From positions 1-49,257 of the forward strand of contig CAYWSE010000026.1 of the NCBI GenBank assembly GCA_964461025.1: a DNA stretch of 49,257 bases, in the 5' to 3' direction. A program made the translations under genes and the position numbers. Below are positions 33,703 to 41,470 of the stretch, piece after piece. How positions within the stretch are numbered: the stretch's first letter is position 1; each line of letters opens with the position of its first letter. The notes under the pieces are model-generated. The model was not told where the DNA came from and did not search any database. It was given only the letters and a program-made list of their open reading frames with translations. This DNA comes from JAHBVL01 sp964461025 (GTDB taxonomy: Bacteria; Chloroflexota; Chloroflexia; Thermomicrobiales; UBA6265).

Positions 33703-35793
33703 CTAGTCCGCAACGATCGCCAGGTCGACGCTTTCCCGCGTTTCCGCCGGCGTCAGGCGGAAATGATCCATTGTCAGGCACTCAGTCGGGCACCAGTCGA
33801 CGCAAATGCCGCACCGGATGCACGAACGCTCATCGATCACCATCGCCGCCGCATACGGACCAAGCTCGGCCCGTGCCATTTGCGCCAGCTCGACGTCGTT
33901 GTCGATCGAGTAGATGCGCTCTGGCGAGATCATCTCGATGCATTCGTGCGGACACGCGTCGACACACCCGTTGCACAGAATGCAGCGATGACCGTCGATG
34001 AAGATGTTGAGCTGACATTGCAGACAGCGTTTCGCTTCCTCGAACCCAATCGGCTTGGAAAAACCGACTTCGACTTCCATCGTCGTGTCGAGTGAGCCGA
34101 TGCCTCGTGCATTGACCGCCAGCGATGGAATGACCTGACGACCTGTGGCGGAATAGTCATCTCCCCATACCAGACGCCGGCTCATCGAGCTGAGCGACCA
34201 CTCGGCAATGCCCTCCGAAAGGAGCGAATTCGGCGTCGAGAGATACTCGGTCGGAACACGGGTGATTTCCATGTCCTTGACCTTCGTCTCCGTACCGCGC
34301 ATCTGCTTGTCGATCAGGTCGGCAACCCGTTTCCCTTCACCGATCGACGAGATGAAGTTCGTCGGATTGACCACGAAGTCGCCGGCCGCCCAGACATTCG
34401 GCAGCTCGGTCCGCAGGTTTTCGTCGAGCACAGGCACGCCGCGTCGGTCGCGATTCGGCAGGAGGTCGCCCAGGAACGAGCTGTCCTGACGCTGGCCGAT
34501 GGCGCTGATGACCATGTCGCATTCGATGATGAATTCCGAACCCAGCACCGGCTCCGGCCGGCGGCGTCCCTTCGCATCGGGAGCGCCCAGCTCGTTGCGG
34601 ATCAGCTCGATGCCGATTACGTTGCCTTCCGAATCGCCGATGATCTGCGTTGGCGAGACCATGTACATGATCTCAACGCCTTCGATCTCGGCTTCCTCGA
34701 TTTCGAGCTCTTCGACCGGAATCTCCTGGACTGAGCGCCGGTAGGTCATGATCGAGACCTCGGAACCCATGCGCAGCACGGTGCGGACGCAGTCCATCGA
34801 GGTGAAACCACCGCCGACAGTCACGACCCGCTTGCCAACCCAGACATCTTCCTTGCCCAGATTGACGTCTTCGAGGAACCCGATGCCGGTCACAACGCCA
34901 TTCAGGTGCTCGCCGGGAATGCCCATCGACTGGGCGATCTGGCATCCAGCCGATATCACGACGACATCGTACGCATCGACCAGGTCCTGAAACGCGATGT
35001 CCTTGCCGATTTCGGTGTTGTAGCGAATCTCGATACCGAGGTCTGTGATCAATTCGACTTCATCGGAGATCACGTCGCGCGGCAGACGCCACTCGGGCAC
35101 GCCGGCCCACATCACCCCGCCTGGCACCGGGTACCGCTCGTAGATCGTAACCTTGTAGCCTTTCCGGGCCAATTGTCTCGCAGTGGTCAGACCGTTGACG
35201 CCGGCGCCGATGATGCCCGCCGTCATGCCGTTCCATTCGGGCGGCGCCTCGCGCCGCGTCTCGCCCCGGTAGTCGGACGCGACACGCTTCAGGTAGCAAA
35301 TGCCGATTGGTGCATCAACTTCCTTGCGGCGGCAGGCATCCTCACAGGGCCGGGCGCACATCCGGCCAAGGCAGCCTGGAAAGACATTGTGTTCACGGTT
35401 GAGCTCGAAACTGTCGGCATAACGACCGTCGGCGATCAGGGCGATATAGCGGGAAATGTCGGTGTGCGATGGGCACGCCGTCATGCAGGGGATGTTGTCC
35501 TGAAACCACTGTGCATCGCCGCTGAACAGCTGATAACGCTTGCCGGTTCGCTGGGTATAGGCGGAGAAGAAAGACGCGTCGACGAAGGACAAGAGCCGGA
35601 TTCTGCGTGTGTCCTCGACATCGATGTCGAAGCCCTGGCCGACAACGCCATGGCTGGCCAGGTCGACAGTCGCGATGCCAACCTCCTTAGCATCCATGGG
35701 ACGGAAACGATCCGGAGGCGATCCGCAGGACGGGCATTCGGCTGGTGGCACAACGCCATCATGTATCCAGGCGCAGACAGTGCATCGGAACAT
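33703..35793 (-). CDS. Rubredoxin-GltD-type FAD oxidoreductase with C-terminal 2[4Fe-4S] ferredoxin
   Basis: The 696-aa modular flavoprotein has a rubredoxin-like N-terminus (FRCTVCAWIHDGVVPPAECPSCGSPPDRF, two CxxC pairs). Next is the Fe-S helical domain of glutamate synthase small subunits (IPCMTACPSHTDISRYIALI, then CLGRMCARPCEDACRR). An FAD motif (AGIIGAGVNGLTTA) and an NAD(P) motif (RVVTVGGGFTSMDCVRT) follow, with WAAGDFVVNPTNFISSIGEGKR. The end has two [4Fe-4S] motifs, CILCNGCVDACPHECI and CIRCGICVDWCP. The order resembles GltD/NfnB-like and AegA-type electron carriers. It lacks the glutamate synthase large subunit nearby, so it probably moves electrons between NAD(P)H and a ferredoxin or rubredoxin partner. 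It is transcribed alone. Confidence 0.88.
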   Translation of the reverse strand: MFRCTVCAWIHDGVVPPAECPSCGSPPDRFRPMDAKEVGIATVDLASHGVVGQGFDIDVEDTRRIRLLSFVDASFFSAYTQRTGKRYQLFSGDAQWFQDNIPCMTACPSHTDISRYIALIADGRYADSFELNREHNVFPGCLGRMCARPCEDACRRKEVDAPIGICYLKRVASDYRGETRREAPPEWNGMTAGIIGAGVNGLTTARQLARKGYKVTIYERYPVPGGVMWAGVPEWRLPRDVISDEVELITDLGIEIRYNTEIGKDIAFQDLVDAYDVVVISAGCQIAQSMGIPGEHLNGVVTGIGFLEDVNLGKEDVWVGKRVVTVGGGFTSMDCVRTVLRMGSEVSIMTYRRSVQEIPVEELEIEEAEIEGVEIMYMVSPTQIIGDSEGNVIGIELIRNELGAPDAKGRRRPEPVLGSEFIIECDMVISAIGQRQDSSFLGDLLPNRDRRGVPVLDENLRTELPNVWAAGDFVVNPTNFISSIGEGKRVADLIDKQMRGTETKVKDMEITRVPTEYLSTPNSLLSEGIAEWSLSSMSRRLVWGDDYSATGRQVIPSLAVNARGIGSLDTTMEVEVGFSKPIGFEEAKRCLQCQLNIFIDGHRCILCNGCVDACPHECIEMISPERIYSIDNDVELAQMARAELGPYAAAMVIDERSCIRCGICVDWCPTECLTMDHFRLTPAETRESVDLAIVAD

Positions 35794-36031
35794 CGAACCT
35801 ATTTCCTCCAGGACTCCTGTTCGGCCTGACTACCGCATGTTCCCATGCGATCATGCTGCAAGTATACCGACGAACATCAAAAGCCGGGCACTCCTCGACC
35901 TGAATCCTCGGACAATCCCACCGAAATGGTTTTCTTGCGCTATTATGGGAAGGCAAAGGCTGGCCGGCAGGCATGCAATGTGCTCACGGGAAGAGGTTCC
36001 AGCGCCGCCTCGGGTGGGAAAGGAGATCGCA

Positions 36032-36328
36032 ATGGGACTGAGTGACATCTTTAATGATCTGAAGAACAAGATCACGGGGACGGCCTCCAAGGCTGAAAGC
36101 ACCGCCAAGTCGTCTGCGGCTGACGCGAAGTCTGCAGCAGACAAGGCCACTGGCGAAGCCAAGAGCGCTGCTGACAAGGCAGTGGGCGACGCCAAGGGCG
36201 CGGTCGACAAGGCTGCCGGCGACGTCAAGGGCGCCGCTGACAAGGCGGCAAAGGATGTCGAAAGCGCGGCTGCCGATGTCGAGGCCAAGGCTGGTGAGAT
36301 CGTCGACAAGGCCAAGAAGGAACTCTAA
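36032..36328 (+). CDS. Small LEA-like (group 3) 11-mer repeat protein
   Basis: The 98-aa protein starts at ATG 36032 (MGLSDIFNDLKNKITG), with AAAGGAG seven bases upstream. The frame is open for over 400 bases further upstream, but this start is much better supported. Residues 36-79 are four uninterrupted 11-residue units (ADKATGEAKSA, ADKAVGDAKGA, VDKAAGDVKGA, ADKAAKDVESA) rich in Ala, Lys, Asp and Glu, with no Cys, Trp or Pro. That is the pattern of group 3 LEA proteins and apolipoprotein-like amphipathic helices, which are disordered when wet and helical when dry or bound to membranes. A stress-protection or membrane-associated role is likely but not proven. It stands alone. Confidence 0.82.
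   Translation: MGLSDIFNDLKNKITGTASKAESTAKSSAADAKSAADKATGEAKSAADKAVGDAKGAVDKAAGDVKGAADKAAKDVESAAADVEAKAGEIVDKAKKEL
36137..36268 (+). repeat. Four 33-bp tandem repeats coding the LEA 11-mers
   Basis: Units start at 36137, 36170, 36203 and 36236. Each encodes xDKAxxxxKxA-type residues. The nucleotide copies differ mostly at third positions, so selection has kept the protein repeat while the DNA has drifted. Confidence 0.8.
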
Positions 36329-36414
36329 TCTCTCACTGAAATCGCACGTGACGCTGAATCGCTGCCGGATCAAGTTCGGCGGCGATTTTCTGCAATCCAG
36401 GTACATGCTCCAGC

Positions 36415-37401
36415 TCAGTTGAGAACCTCGGGGTTGACGATGTGCGCCGGTCGTTCGCCTCGCAATGCCGCGAGGAGATTGTTGACCGCCATTTCCGCCA
36501 TCTTGCCGCGTGTCGCCACCGACGCCGACGCAATATGTGGCACGATGATCACATTCTCCATCGAAACGAGCGGATGATCTGCCGGAATCGGCTCCGGATC
36601 GGTCACATCGAGACCAGCTCCAGCGATTCCCCCAGTGCTCAGGGCGGTGACAAGCGCTGCAGTATCGACCACGGGTCCACGCGCTGCGTTGATCAGGATC
36701 GCAGTCCTTTTCATCTTCCCAAATGCCGTCGCATCGATCAGGTGCCGAGTCTCGTCGGTCAACGCGCAGTGCAGCGTCACAAAATCTGATTCACGAAGCA
36801 GCGTGTCGAGGTCGACCAACTCCACGCCAAGCTCGGCGGCGGCCTTCGAATCGGGCATGGTGTCGAACGCCAGAATGCGCATATCGAACCCTCGCGCCCG
36901 TTTGGCAACCTCTTTGCCAATGCGACCAAGCCCGACGATCCCCACGGTGGCGTGGTGAATATCGGCGCCGACCAGCAGGGTAGGTCCCCACGTTTTCCAC
37001 TTGCCGGCGCGTACGTAGTCTGCGCCCTCAACCACACGGCGGGCCGACGCCATCAGCAGGGCCCAGGCCAGGTCAGCGGTAGTCTCGGTCAGAACGCCGG
37101 GTGTATTGCAGACGGCCACCCCGCGCGCAGTCGCGGCCTCGACATCGATGTTGTCATATCCGACGGCATAGTTCGAAAGCACTTTGAGCTGGGGCTCCGC
37201 ATCGAGCAGCGCGGCGCCGATCGGATCAGTGACCAGTGTGATCGCTCCGTCGCAGCCATGAAGCAGCGAGGCGAGCACGTCCCCGTCGGGTGGGAGCTCC
37301 TCCGGCCAAATGGTGAGATCGAGATGCTCGGCAGCTTCCGCCTGGCGTAGCAGGGCCATTCCCGCTTCGGGAAGCATTCGTGTCAGCGCCGCTCGTGCCA
37401 T
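36415..37401 (-). CDS. D-isomer specific 2-hydroxyacid dehydrogenase (glyoxylate/hydroxypyruvate reductase-like)
   Basis: The 328-aa protein matches the D-2-hydroxyacid dehydrogenase fold. SNYAVGYDNIDVEAATARGVAVCNTPGVLTETTADLAWAL (about residues 76-115) is very close to GyaR-type glyoxylate reductases. The NAD(P) loop is VGIVGLGRIGKEVA (about 152-165). Catalytic Arg is in NAARGPVVD, Glu in TDPEPI and His in VPHIASAS. The ATG at 37401 has AGGAG seven bases upstream. The likely reaction is reduction of glyoxylate or hydroxypyruvate with NAD(P)H; other 2-oxoacids are possible. No other photorespiration or serine-cycle genes are adjacent. It is transcribed on the reverse strand, followed by a short gap to the LEA-like gene. 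Confidence 0.92.
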   Translation of the reverse strand: MARAALTRMLPEAGMALLRQAEAAEHLDLTIWPEELPPDGDVLASLLHGCDGAITLVTDPIGAALLDAEPQLKVLSNYAVGYDNIDVEAATARGVAVCNTPGVLTETTADLAWALLMASARRVVEGADYVRAGKWKTWGPTLLVGADIHHATVGIVGLGRIGKEVAKRARGFDMRILAFDTMPDSKAAAELGVELVDLDTLLRESDFVTLHCALTDETRHLIDATAFGKMKRTAILINAARGPVVDTAALVTALSTGGIAGAGLDVTDPEPIPADHPLVSMENVIIVPHIASASVATRGKMAEMAVNNLLAALRGERPAHIVNPEVLN

Positions 37402-37562
37402 ATCGATACTCCTGATGCCTCGGGACTCTCACACCGTCGTTCAACAGCGTCCCGGCAGCATACCGGACTGAACGCAAACGGGGAAGACGAGAAGCGGCCA
37501 TCGCTGTGCGCATCTGGCGTGGGCTGAACGTGGCACGTCGCGCCTCGACCGCCGGTCCTGGG

Positions 37563-38345
37563 TTATGACGATTGTTTCGACTCGATCGCCGCTTCCGCCG
37601 CGGCGATACGCGGCTCGTGCAACTGCACCGGCTCTGTCTTTGACTTGCTGCTCATCCGCAGATTGAGCATTTCGACCAGCACAGCAAAGGCCATTGCTGA
37701 GTAGATGTACCCCTTGGGAATGTGCATTCCCCAGCCTTCGGCCACAAGCGTCATGCCGATCAGAAGCAGGAAGCTCAATGCGAGCATCTTGACAGTTGGA
37801 TGTTGGCTGACAAACGCGCTCAGCGGACCAGAGGCCACCAGCATCACCATCACCGCAATGACCACGGCTGCGATCATCACCTCGATGTCTTCCGCCATAC
37901 CCACCGCGGTGATCACCGAGTCGAGCGAGAAAACGATATCGAGCAGCAGAATCTGCACAATCACGCCGGAGAAGCTGGCGAACTTACCGCTGCCGGCGGT
38001 GTGTTCCTCCGCTCCTTCCAGCTTGTGGTGGATTTCGGTCACTGACTTGTAAATCAGGAAGAGGCCACCACCCAGCAGGATCAGATCGCGCCCGGAGAGC
38101 TCTTTGCCCGCTATCTCAAAGAGTGGTTCGGTCAGATTGGCGATCCAGTTGATGGTCAGCAGCAGCCCGATGCGCATGAACATCGCCAGACTGAGACCGA
38201 GCAACCGCGCCCGGCGCCGCTGTTCGGGGGGCAGCCGGTCGGAGAGGATCGAGATGAAGATGACATTGTCGATGCCGAGCACGATCTCGAGCGCGGTGAG
38301 CGTAAGCAACGCAATCCACGCATCAGGACTGGAAAAAACGTCCAA
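37563..38345 (-). CDS. TerC family integral membrane protein
   Basis: The 260-aa protein has about seven to eight hydrophobic helices and the two internally related acidic motifs of TerC: LEIVLGIDNVIFISIL (about residues 19-34) and LLDIVFSLDSVITAVGM (about 133-149). The Asp residues in these (GIDN, SLDS) are the expected ion-handling positions. Members of this group, formerly called tellurite-resistance proteins, are now linked to Mn2+ export. The start is a TTG at 38345 with AGAGGA six to seven bases upstream; the reverse-strand leader of this gene shows no recognisable yybP-ykoY Mn2+ riboswitch. The tail is polar and Glu/Lys-rich. Confidence 0.9.
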   Translation of the reverse strand: MDVFSSPDAWIALLTLTALEIVLGIDNVIFISILSDRLPPEQRRRARLLGLSLAMFMRIGLLLTINWIANLTEPLFEIAGKELSGRDLILLGGGLFLIYKSVTEIHHKLEGAEEHTAGSGKFASFSGVIVQILLLDIVFSLDSVITAVGMAEDIEVMIAAVVIAVMVMLVASGPLSAFVSQHPTVKMLALSFLLLIGMTLVAEGWGMHIPKGYIYSAMAFAVLVEMLNLRMSSKSKTEPVQLHEPRIAAAEAAIESKQSS

Positions 38346-38446
38346 TGTCGGTCCTCTGAAAACAGGTCAATTGAAGCAAGCGGAAGTCGGTCACCGCAGG
38401 GCACAGAGAATAGCGGAAATGAGTCGCATATCACAGGGAACGGCGA

Positions 38447-38656
38447 TCAGGAATACACAACGATCCAGCAAGCGATATCCGCATTCTCGATCGGTTGGCG
38501 AACTGGCCCGACGTATGCGTCACCGCGGTAGATGACCTTGGCTTGCTGTCGATCGGTCACGAACAGATCTGACCTCCGGGCATTGACCACGCGAGCGGAG
38601 CTTGACCGCAAGCCGGGTTCGAAAAGCCATCTCACGAATCGGCGCGAACCGATCAT
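38447..38656 (-). CDS. Possible small protein, 69 aa, of unknown function
   Basis: A short reverse-strand frame upstream of terC. The second half (DLFVTDRQQAKVIYRGDAYVGPVRQPIENADIACWIVVYS) looks protein-like and is preceded by GGAGG, but the first half is Arg/Ser-rich and atypical. A GTG at 38560 would give a 37-aa product. There is no recognisable family and no good ribosome-binding site at the ATG, so it may be a gene remnant or noise. The rest of 38346-38766 shows only the palindrome listed below. Confidence 0.25.
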   Translation of the reverse strand: MIGSRRFVRWLFEPGLRSSSARVVNARRSDLFVTDRQQAKVIYRGDAYVGPVRQPIENADIACWIVVYS

Positions 38657-38724
38657 CCTGTCACAAACGCTTCTGGTGTCTCGTCTCTGATCCAGGAGGC
38701 AGGTTCAGGCGCTGAATCGTCTTC

Positions 38725-38736
38725 TCCAGATCTGGA
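38725..38736 (+). promoter_or_regulatory. Perfect 12-bp palindrome upstream of the SDR-SigJ pair
   Basis: TCCAGATCTGGA lies 30 bases before the SDR start codon. A perfect 6-bp two-fold site at this position is a reasonable operator candidate for the two-gene unit. The binding protein is unknown. Confidence 0.35.
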
Positions 38737-38766
38737 ACGGTGTCAGATATCAGAAAGGTGATGAAT

Positions 38767-39687
38767 ATGCGAGTTTTTGTAGCGGGTGGATCCGGGGTTA
38801 TGGGACAGCATCTCGTGCCGCAACTTGTGGCCCGGGGACATCACGTGACAGCAACAACCACCAGTCAGGCAAAACTGGACGATCTCCGCAGCATGGGCGC
38901 TGAAGCGGTCGTGATGGACGGGCTCGACGCGATGTCGGTTGGTGAGACTGTGGCCAGGGCGCAACCCGACACGATCGTGCACCAGATGACCGCGATCGCC
39001 GGCAAACCAGATTTCAAGCATTTCGACCGCTGGTTCGCCACCACGAATCGTCTGCGGACCGAAGGGACCGATCACCTGCTGGCCGCCGCCCGGGCGAGTG
39101 ATGTCACTCATTTTGTCGCCCAAAGCTATGCCAGCTGGAATGGAATCCGCAGGGATGGTTGGGTGAAAACCGAGGAAGACCCCCTCGATCTGCTCGAAGG
39201 GACCCCGGCCCACTCGGTCATGAGCGCAATCCGCCACCTCGAAAACGAGGTAGGCAAGGCCAATGGCGCGATCGTCAGATACGGTGGCCTCTATGGCCCC
39301 GGCGTTATCGACGTCATGGTGGGTCCGCTTCGCAAACGGCAGTTCCCCCTGGTTGGCAACGGCGCTGGCCATACGTCGTGGGTGCACCTGGAGGATGCGG
39401 CAAGTGCGACCGTGCTCGCGGTCGAACAGCAAGCCAGGGGCGTCTTCAATGTCGTCGATGACGAACCGGCCCCGGCCAGCGAGTGGCTCCCGTACCTGGC
39501 GGCATGCGCCGGCGCCAAGCGACCGAGGCGCGTTCCCGCCTGGTTGGCCCGGACGATCGGCGGCGATCTGGTGGTGCAGATGATGACCCAGGGTCGCGGA
39601 TTTTCCAACGCCAAGGCACGACGTGAGCTTGGTTGGAAACTGCGATACCCAACCTGGCGCCTTGGATTCAGGGAGTCTGTGGCATGA
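38767..39687 (+). CDS. NAD(P)-dependent oxidoreductase/epimerase (atypical SDR)
   Basis: The 306-aa extended SDR starts at ATG 38767 (MRVFVAGGSGVMGQHLVPQLVARGHHVTATTTS). The preceding AAAGGTGAT is complementary to the 16S tail with a 4-base gap, better than GTG 38740 or ATG 38761. The Rossmann motif is VAGGSGVMGQH. The sequence contains THFVAQSYASWNG and RHLENEVGKANGAIVRYGGLYGPGV, in which the YxxxK catalytic pair is not in its usual place, consistent with an atypical SDR that binds NAD(P) without classical catalysis. It overlaps the SigJ-type gene by 4 bases, so the two are co-translated. This neighbour pairing is often seen for SigJ-like factors. Confidence 0.85.
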   Translation: MRVFVAGGSGVMGQHLVPQLVARGHHVTATTTSQAKLDDLRSMGAEAVVMDGLDAMSVGETVARAQPDTIVHQMTAIAGKPDFKHFDRWFATTNRLRTEGTDHLLAAARASDVTHFVAQSYASWNGIRRDGWVKTEEDPLDLLEGTPAHSVMSAIRHLENEVGKANGAIVRYGGLYGPGVIDVMVGPLRKRQFPLVGNGAGHTSWVHLEDAASATVLAVEQQARGVFNVVDDEPAPASEWLPYLAACAGAKRPRRVPAWLARTIGGDLVVQMMTQGRGFSNAKARRELGWKLRYPTWRLGFRESVA

Positions 39688-40607
39688 CCAGTGCGGAGGA
39701 GTTCGAGGAACTGCGGCCACTGCTCTTTTCGATTGCCTACCGGATTCTTGGCAGTGTCAGCGAAGCCGAAGATGCGGTCCAGGAGACTTGGTTGCGCTAC
39801 GAAGGCTCCTCGACCCTCCCCACCTCGATCAGGGCCTTCCTCTCGACCGTTGTGACCCGAGTTTCGATTGATGTGTTGCGATCGGCCCGGGTCCGGCGTG
39901 AGCACTACACCGGACAATGGTTCCCCGAACCGCTGCTCGAAGATCCGTACGAGGATCCTGAACGCGCGGCGGAACTCGCCGATTCCCTGTCAGTTGCCGC
40001 CCTGCTCCTTCTCGAGCGGCTCACGCCGCAGGAACGAGCCGTTTTCGTTTTGCGAGAAGTGTTTGGGTTCGGATTCTCCGAGATCGCCGCGGCAGTCGGG
40101 CGATCGGAGGCTGCCTGTCGCCAGCTTGCCGTACGAGCGCGCCGTCACATGGACGCGGGTAGGCCTCGATTCGAAGCGGACCGATCCGAGCGCGAAGAGC
40201 TTGCCCTCCGCTTCTTCGACGCTTTCAGGGAAGGCAGTCTTGAGCACCTCCAGGGATTTCTTGCCGCCGACGTTCAAATGATCGGAGATGGAGGTGGCAA
40301 GGCGCCGGTCTGGGGTAGCGGTATTTTCGGCGTAACCAATGTCTCTCGCGTGCTCGCTGGCATGCAGGGTCCGTTCGATAGAATCGGCGCGACGTTCGAG
40401 CCGCTCGACGTAAACGGCCAACCGGGCGCCGTCTTTCGAGACCGCAGTGGGAAGGTCATTACTACCTGGACGCTCGACATACTCGATGGTCGAATCCAGA
40501 CGATCCGCGCCATGCTCAACCCCGACAAGCTGGGGCATCTGGGTCCTGTCGCGGACGCCTGGGCCGTTCTCCGGGAGGCCAGCCAGGTTCGGACTCACGA
40601 GGCTTGA
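39684..40607 (+). CDS. ECF sigma factor, SigJ family (with SnoaL-like C-terminal domain)
   Basis: The 307-aa protein starts at ATG 39684, overlapping the SDR stop (ATGA). Region 2: FEELRPLLFSIAYRILGSVSEAEDAVQETWLRYEG (about residues 6-40). Region 4: LTPQERAVFVLREVFGFGFSEIAAAVGRSEAACRQLAVRARRHM (about 113-156). The extra C-terminal domain (about 170-290, REELALRFFDAFREGSLEHLQGFLAADVQMIGDGGGKAPVWGSGIFG) is the SnoaL/NTF2-like fold found in ECF41/SigJ-type sigma factors, where it regulates activity without a separate anti-sigma factor. In such systems the sigma factor usually controls the neighbouring small enzyme gene, here the SDR. Confidence 0.9.
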   Translation: MTSAEEFEELRPLLFSIAYRILGSVSEAEDAVQETWLRYEGSSTLPTSIRAFLSTVVTRVSIDVLRSARVRREHYTGQWFPEPLLEDPYEDPERAAELADSLSVAALLLLERLTPQERAVFVLREVFGFGFSEIAAAVGRSEAACRQLAVRARRHMDAGRPRFEADRSEREELALRFFDAFREGSLEHLQGFLAADVQMIGDGGGKAPVWGSGIFGVTNVSRVLAGMQGPFDRIGATFEPLDVNGQPGAVFRDRSGKVITTWTLDILDGRIQTIRAMLNPDKLGHLGPVADAWAVLREASQVRTHEA

Positions 40608-40777
40608 CCATGCTTGTAGTCCCGCGTCCGAGTTTCGGTACTGTGCTGTACCTGGTGCAATGGCCGAAAGAAGTCGCGAATGCTCGCTGCCACAAGTGCC
40701 TGGTCGCGCCAAGCGCGACGTCGAAGGGTCTTTTATTCGGCGCCACGACGGTTGGTGCCAGGTGGCCGTCATGAAGA

Positions 40778-40836
40778 AACGAACGAGGGATTCCTCCACT
40801 CCGTTCGCTTTGCTCACTTCGGTCGGAATGACGGCC
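40778..40836. repeat. Inverted copy of the CATTCC dispersed repeat
   Basis: Read on the reverse strand this is CCGTCATTCCGACCGAAGTG, then GAACGGAGTGGAGGAATCCC and TCGTTCG. It ends like the copies at 9.6 and 22.5 kb. The rest of 40608-40967 has no gene; it ends with the promoter of the Fur-family gene. Confidence 0.6.
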
Positions 40837-40879
40837 CGCCGTTGGACTCTGATCCCATTCGGCGGCAGGTGTCTGCCGC

Positions 40880-40908
40880 TTGCCGACAGGTAGTCCTCCT
40901 GCTATCAT
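40880..40908 (+). promoter_or_regulatory. Promoter of the Fur-family regulator
   Basis: TTGCCG (40880-40885), a 17-base spacer and TATCAT (40903-40908) form a good sigma-70 promoter (4/6 and 5/6). Transcription would start near 40915, leaving a leader of about 50 bases. Confidence 0.65.
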
Positions 40909-40913
40909 AGGAA

Positions 40914-40933
40914 GCGAAAACGAGACTCATTCT
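40914..40933 (+). promoter_or_regulatory. Candidate Fur-family operator at the transcription start
   Basis: GCGAAAACGAGACTCATTCT lies directly after the -10 box. The core GAGACTCATTCTC has weak two-fold symmetry, and the whole resembles AT-rich Fur-type boxes (GA-aa...tt-TC). A bound repressor here would block the promoter, giving autoregulation. Confidence 0.45.
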
Positions 40934-40967
40934 CAACTAGAGTCTTGGCAGAGATCACCGGGGTCAC

Positions 40968-41384
40968 ATGAGCGAGCACGCCACAACAGTCCGGACAAAG
41001 GGATACCGGCAGACCAACCAGCGAGCAATGGTTCTCAATGCCGTCGTCGAAGCGCACGAGCATCTCACCGCCGGTGAGATTTTCGAGCGCGTGCGGCGCA
41101 AGGACCCGAAGATCGCCTACGGCACCGTCTACCGCACCCTCCACCTGCTGGCGCAGCACGGTCAGATTCAGGAATTGACATTCGCCGACTCCGCGAGTCG
41201 CTACGATGCCCGGGTCGAACGACACGACCACGTCTACTGCACAACGTGCGGCGAGATGATCGATGTCGAAGTCCCGGAAGCGCTCATCGCGCGGCATGTG
41301 GCATCCGAACGAAGCGGTTTCGTCATTTCCAATCACCACACGGTTTTTGCCGGCATCTGCCCGGCCTGCCAGATTCGTGAGTAA
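40968..41384 (+). CDS. Fur-family transcriptional regulator (Fur/PerR/Zur type)
   Basis: The 138-aa metalloregulator has the winged helix in the first 75 residues (RQTNQRAMVLNAVVEAHEHLTAGEIFERVRRK..IAYGTVYRTLHLLAQHGQI) and the dimerisation domain after it. Metal residues are visible: HDH (His86-Asp87-His88), CTTC (Cys91/Cys94), the H-H pair in SNHHTVF, and CPAC (Cys131/Cys134). The two CxxC pairs are the structural zinc site. The sequence does not cleanly separate Fur, PerR and Zur. It is divided from sufC by 86 bases and has its own promoter. An iron- or peroxide-responsive role over the suf operon is suggested by position and by a shared motif. Confidence 0.9.
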   Translation: MSEHATTVRTKGYRQTNQRAMVLNAVVEAHEHLTAGEIFERVRRKDPKIAYGTVYRTLHLLAQHGQIQELTFADSASRYDARVERHDHVYCTTCGEMIDVEVPEALIARHVASERSGFVISNHHTVFAGICPACQIRE

Positions 41385-41387
41385 ATC

Positions 41388-41400
41388 GTCTCGTTCTCGG
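41388..41400 (+). promoter_or_regulatory. Motif before sufC shared with the Fur-gene promoter
   Basis: GTCTCGTTCTCGG matches the reverse complement of the fur operator region (GTCTCGTTTTCG) at 11 of 12 positions. It is 71 bases upstream of sufC and 4 bases after the fur stop codon. It could be a second binding site for the Fur-family protein. Confidence 0.4.
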
Positions 41401-41470
41401 ATCACCAAGTGAGAGTTGCCGCGACAGGGGGTCGCTGGCATGCGTTCAAAGGGAGGAAGTCACGTTCGCC

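Noticed and set aside
38346..38446. yybP-ykoY Mn2+ riboswitch before terC
   Set aside because: TerC genes often have one, but the conserved core words of that riboswitch are not seen in this leader.
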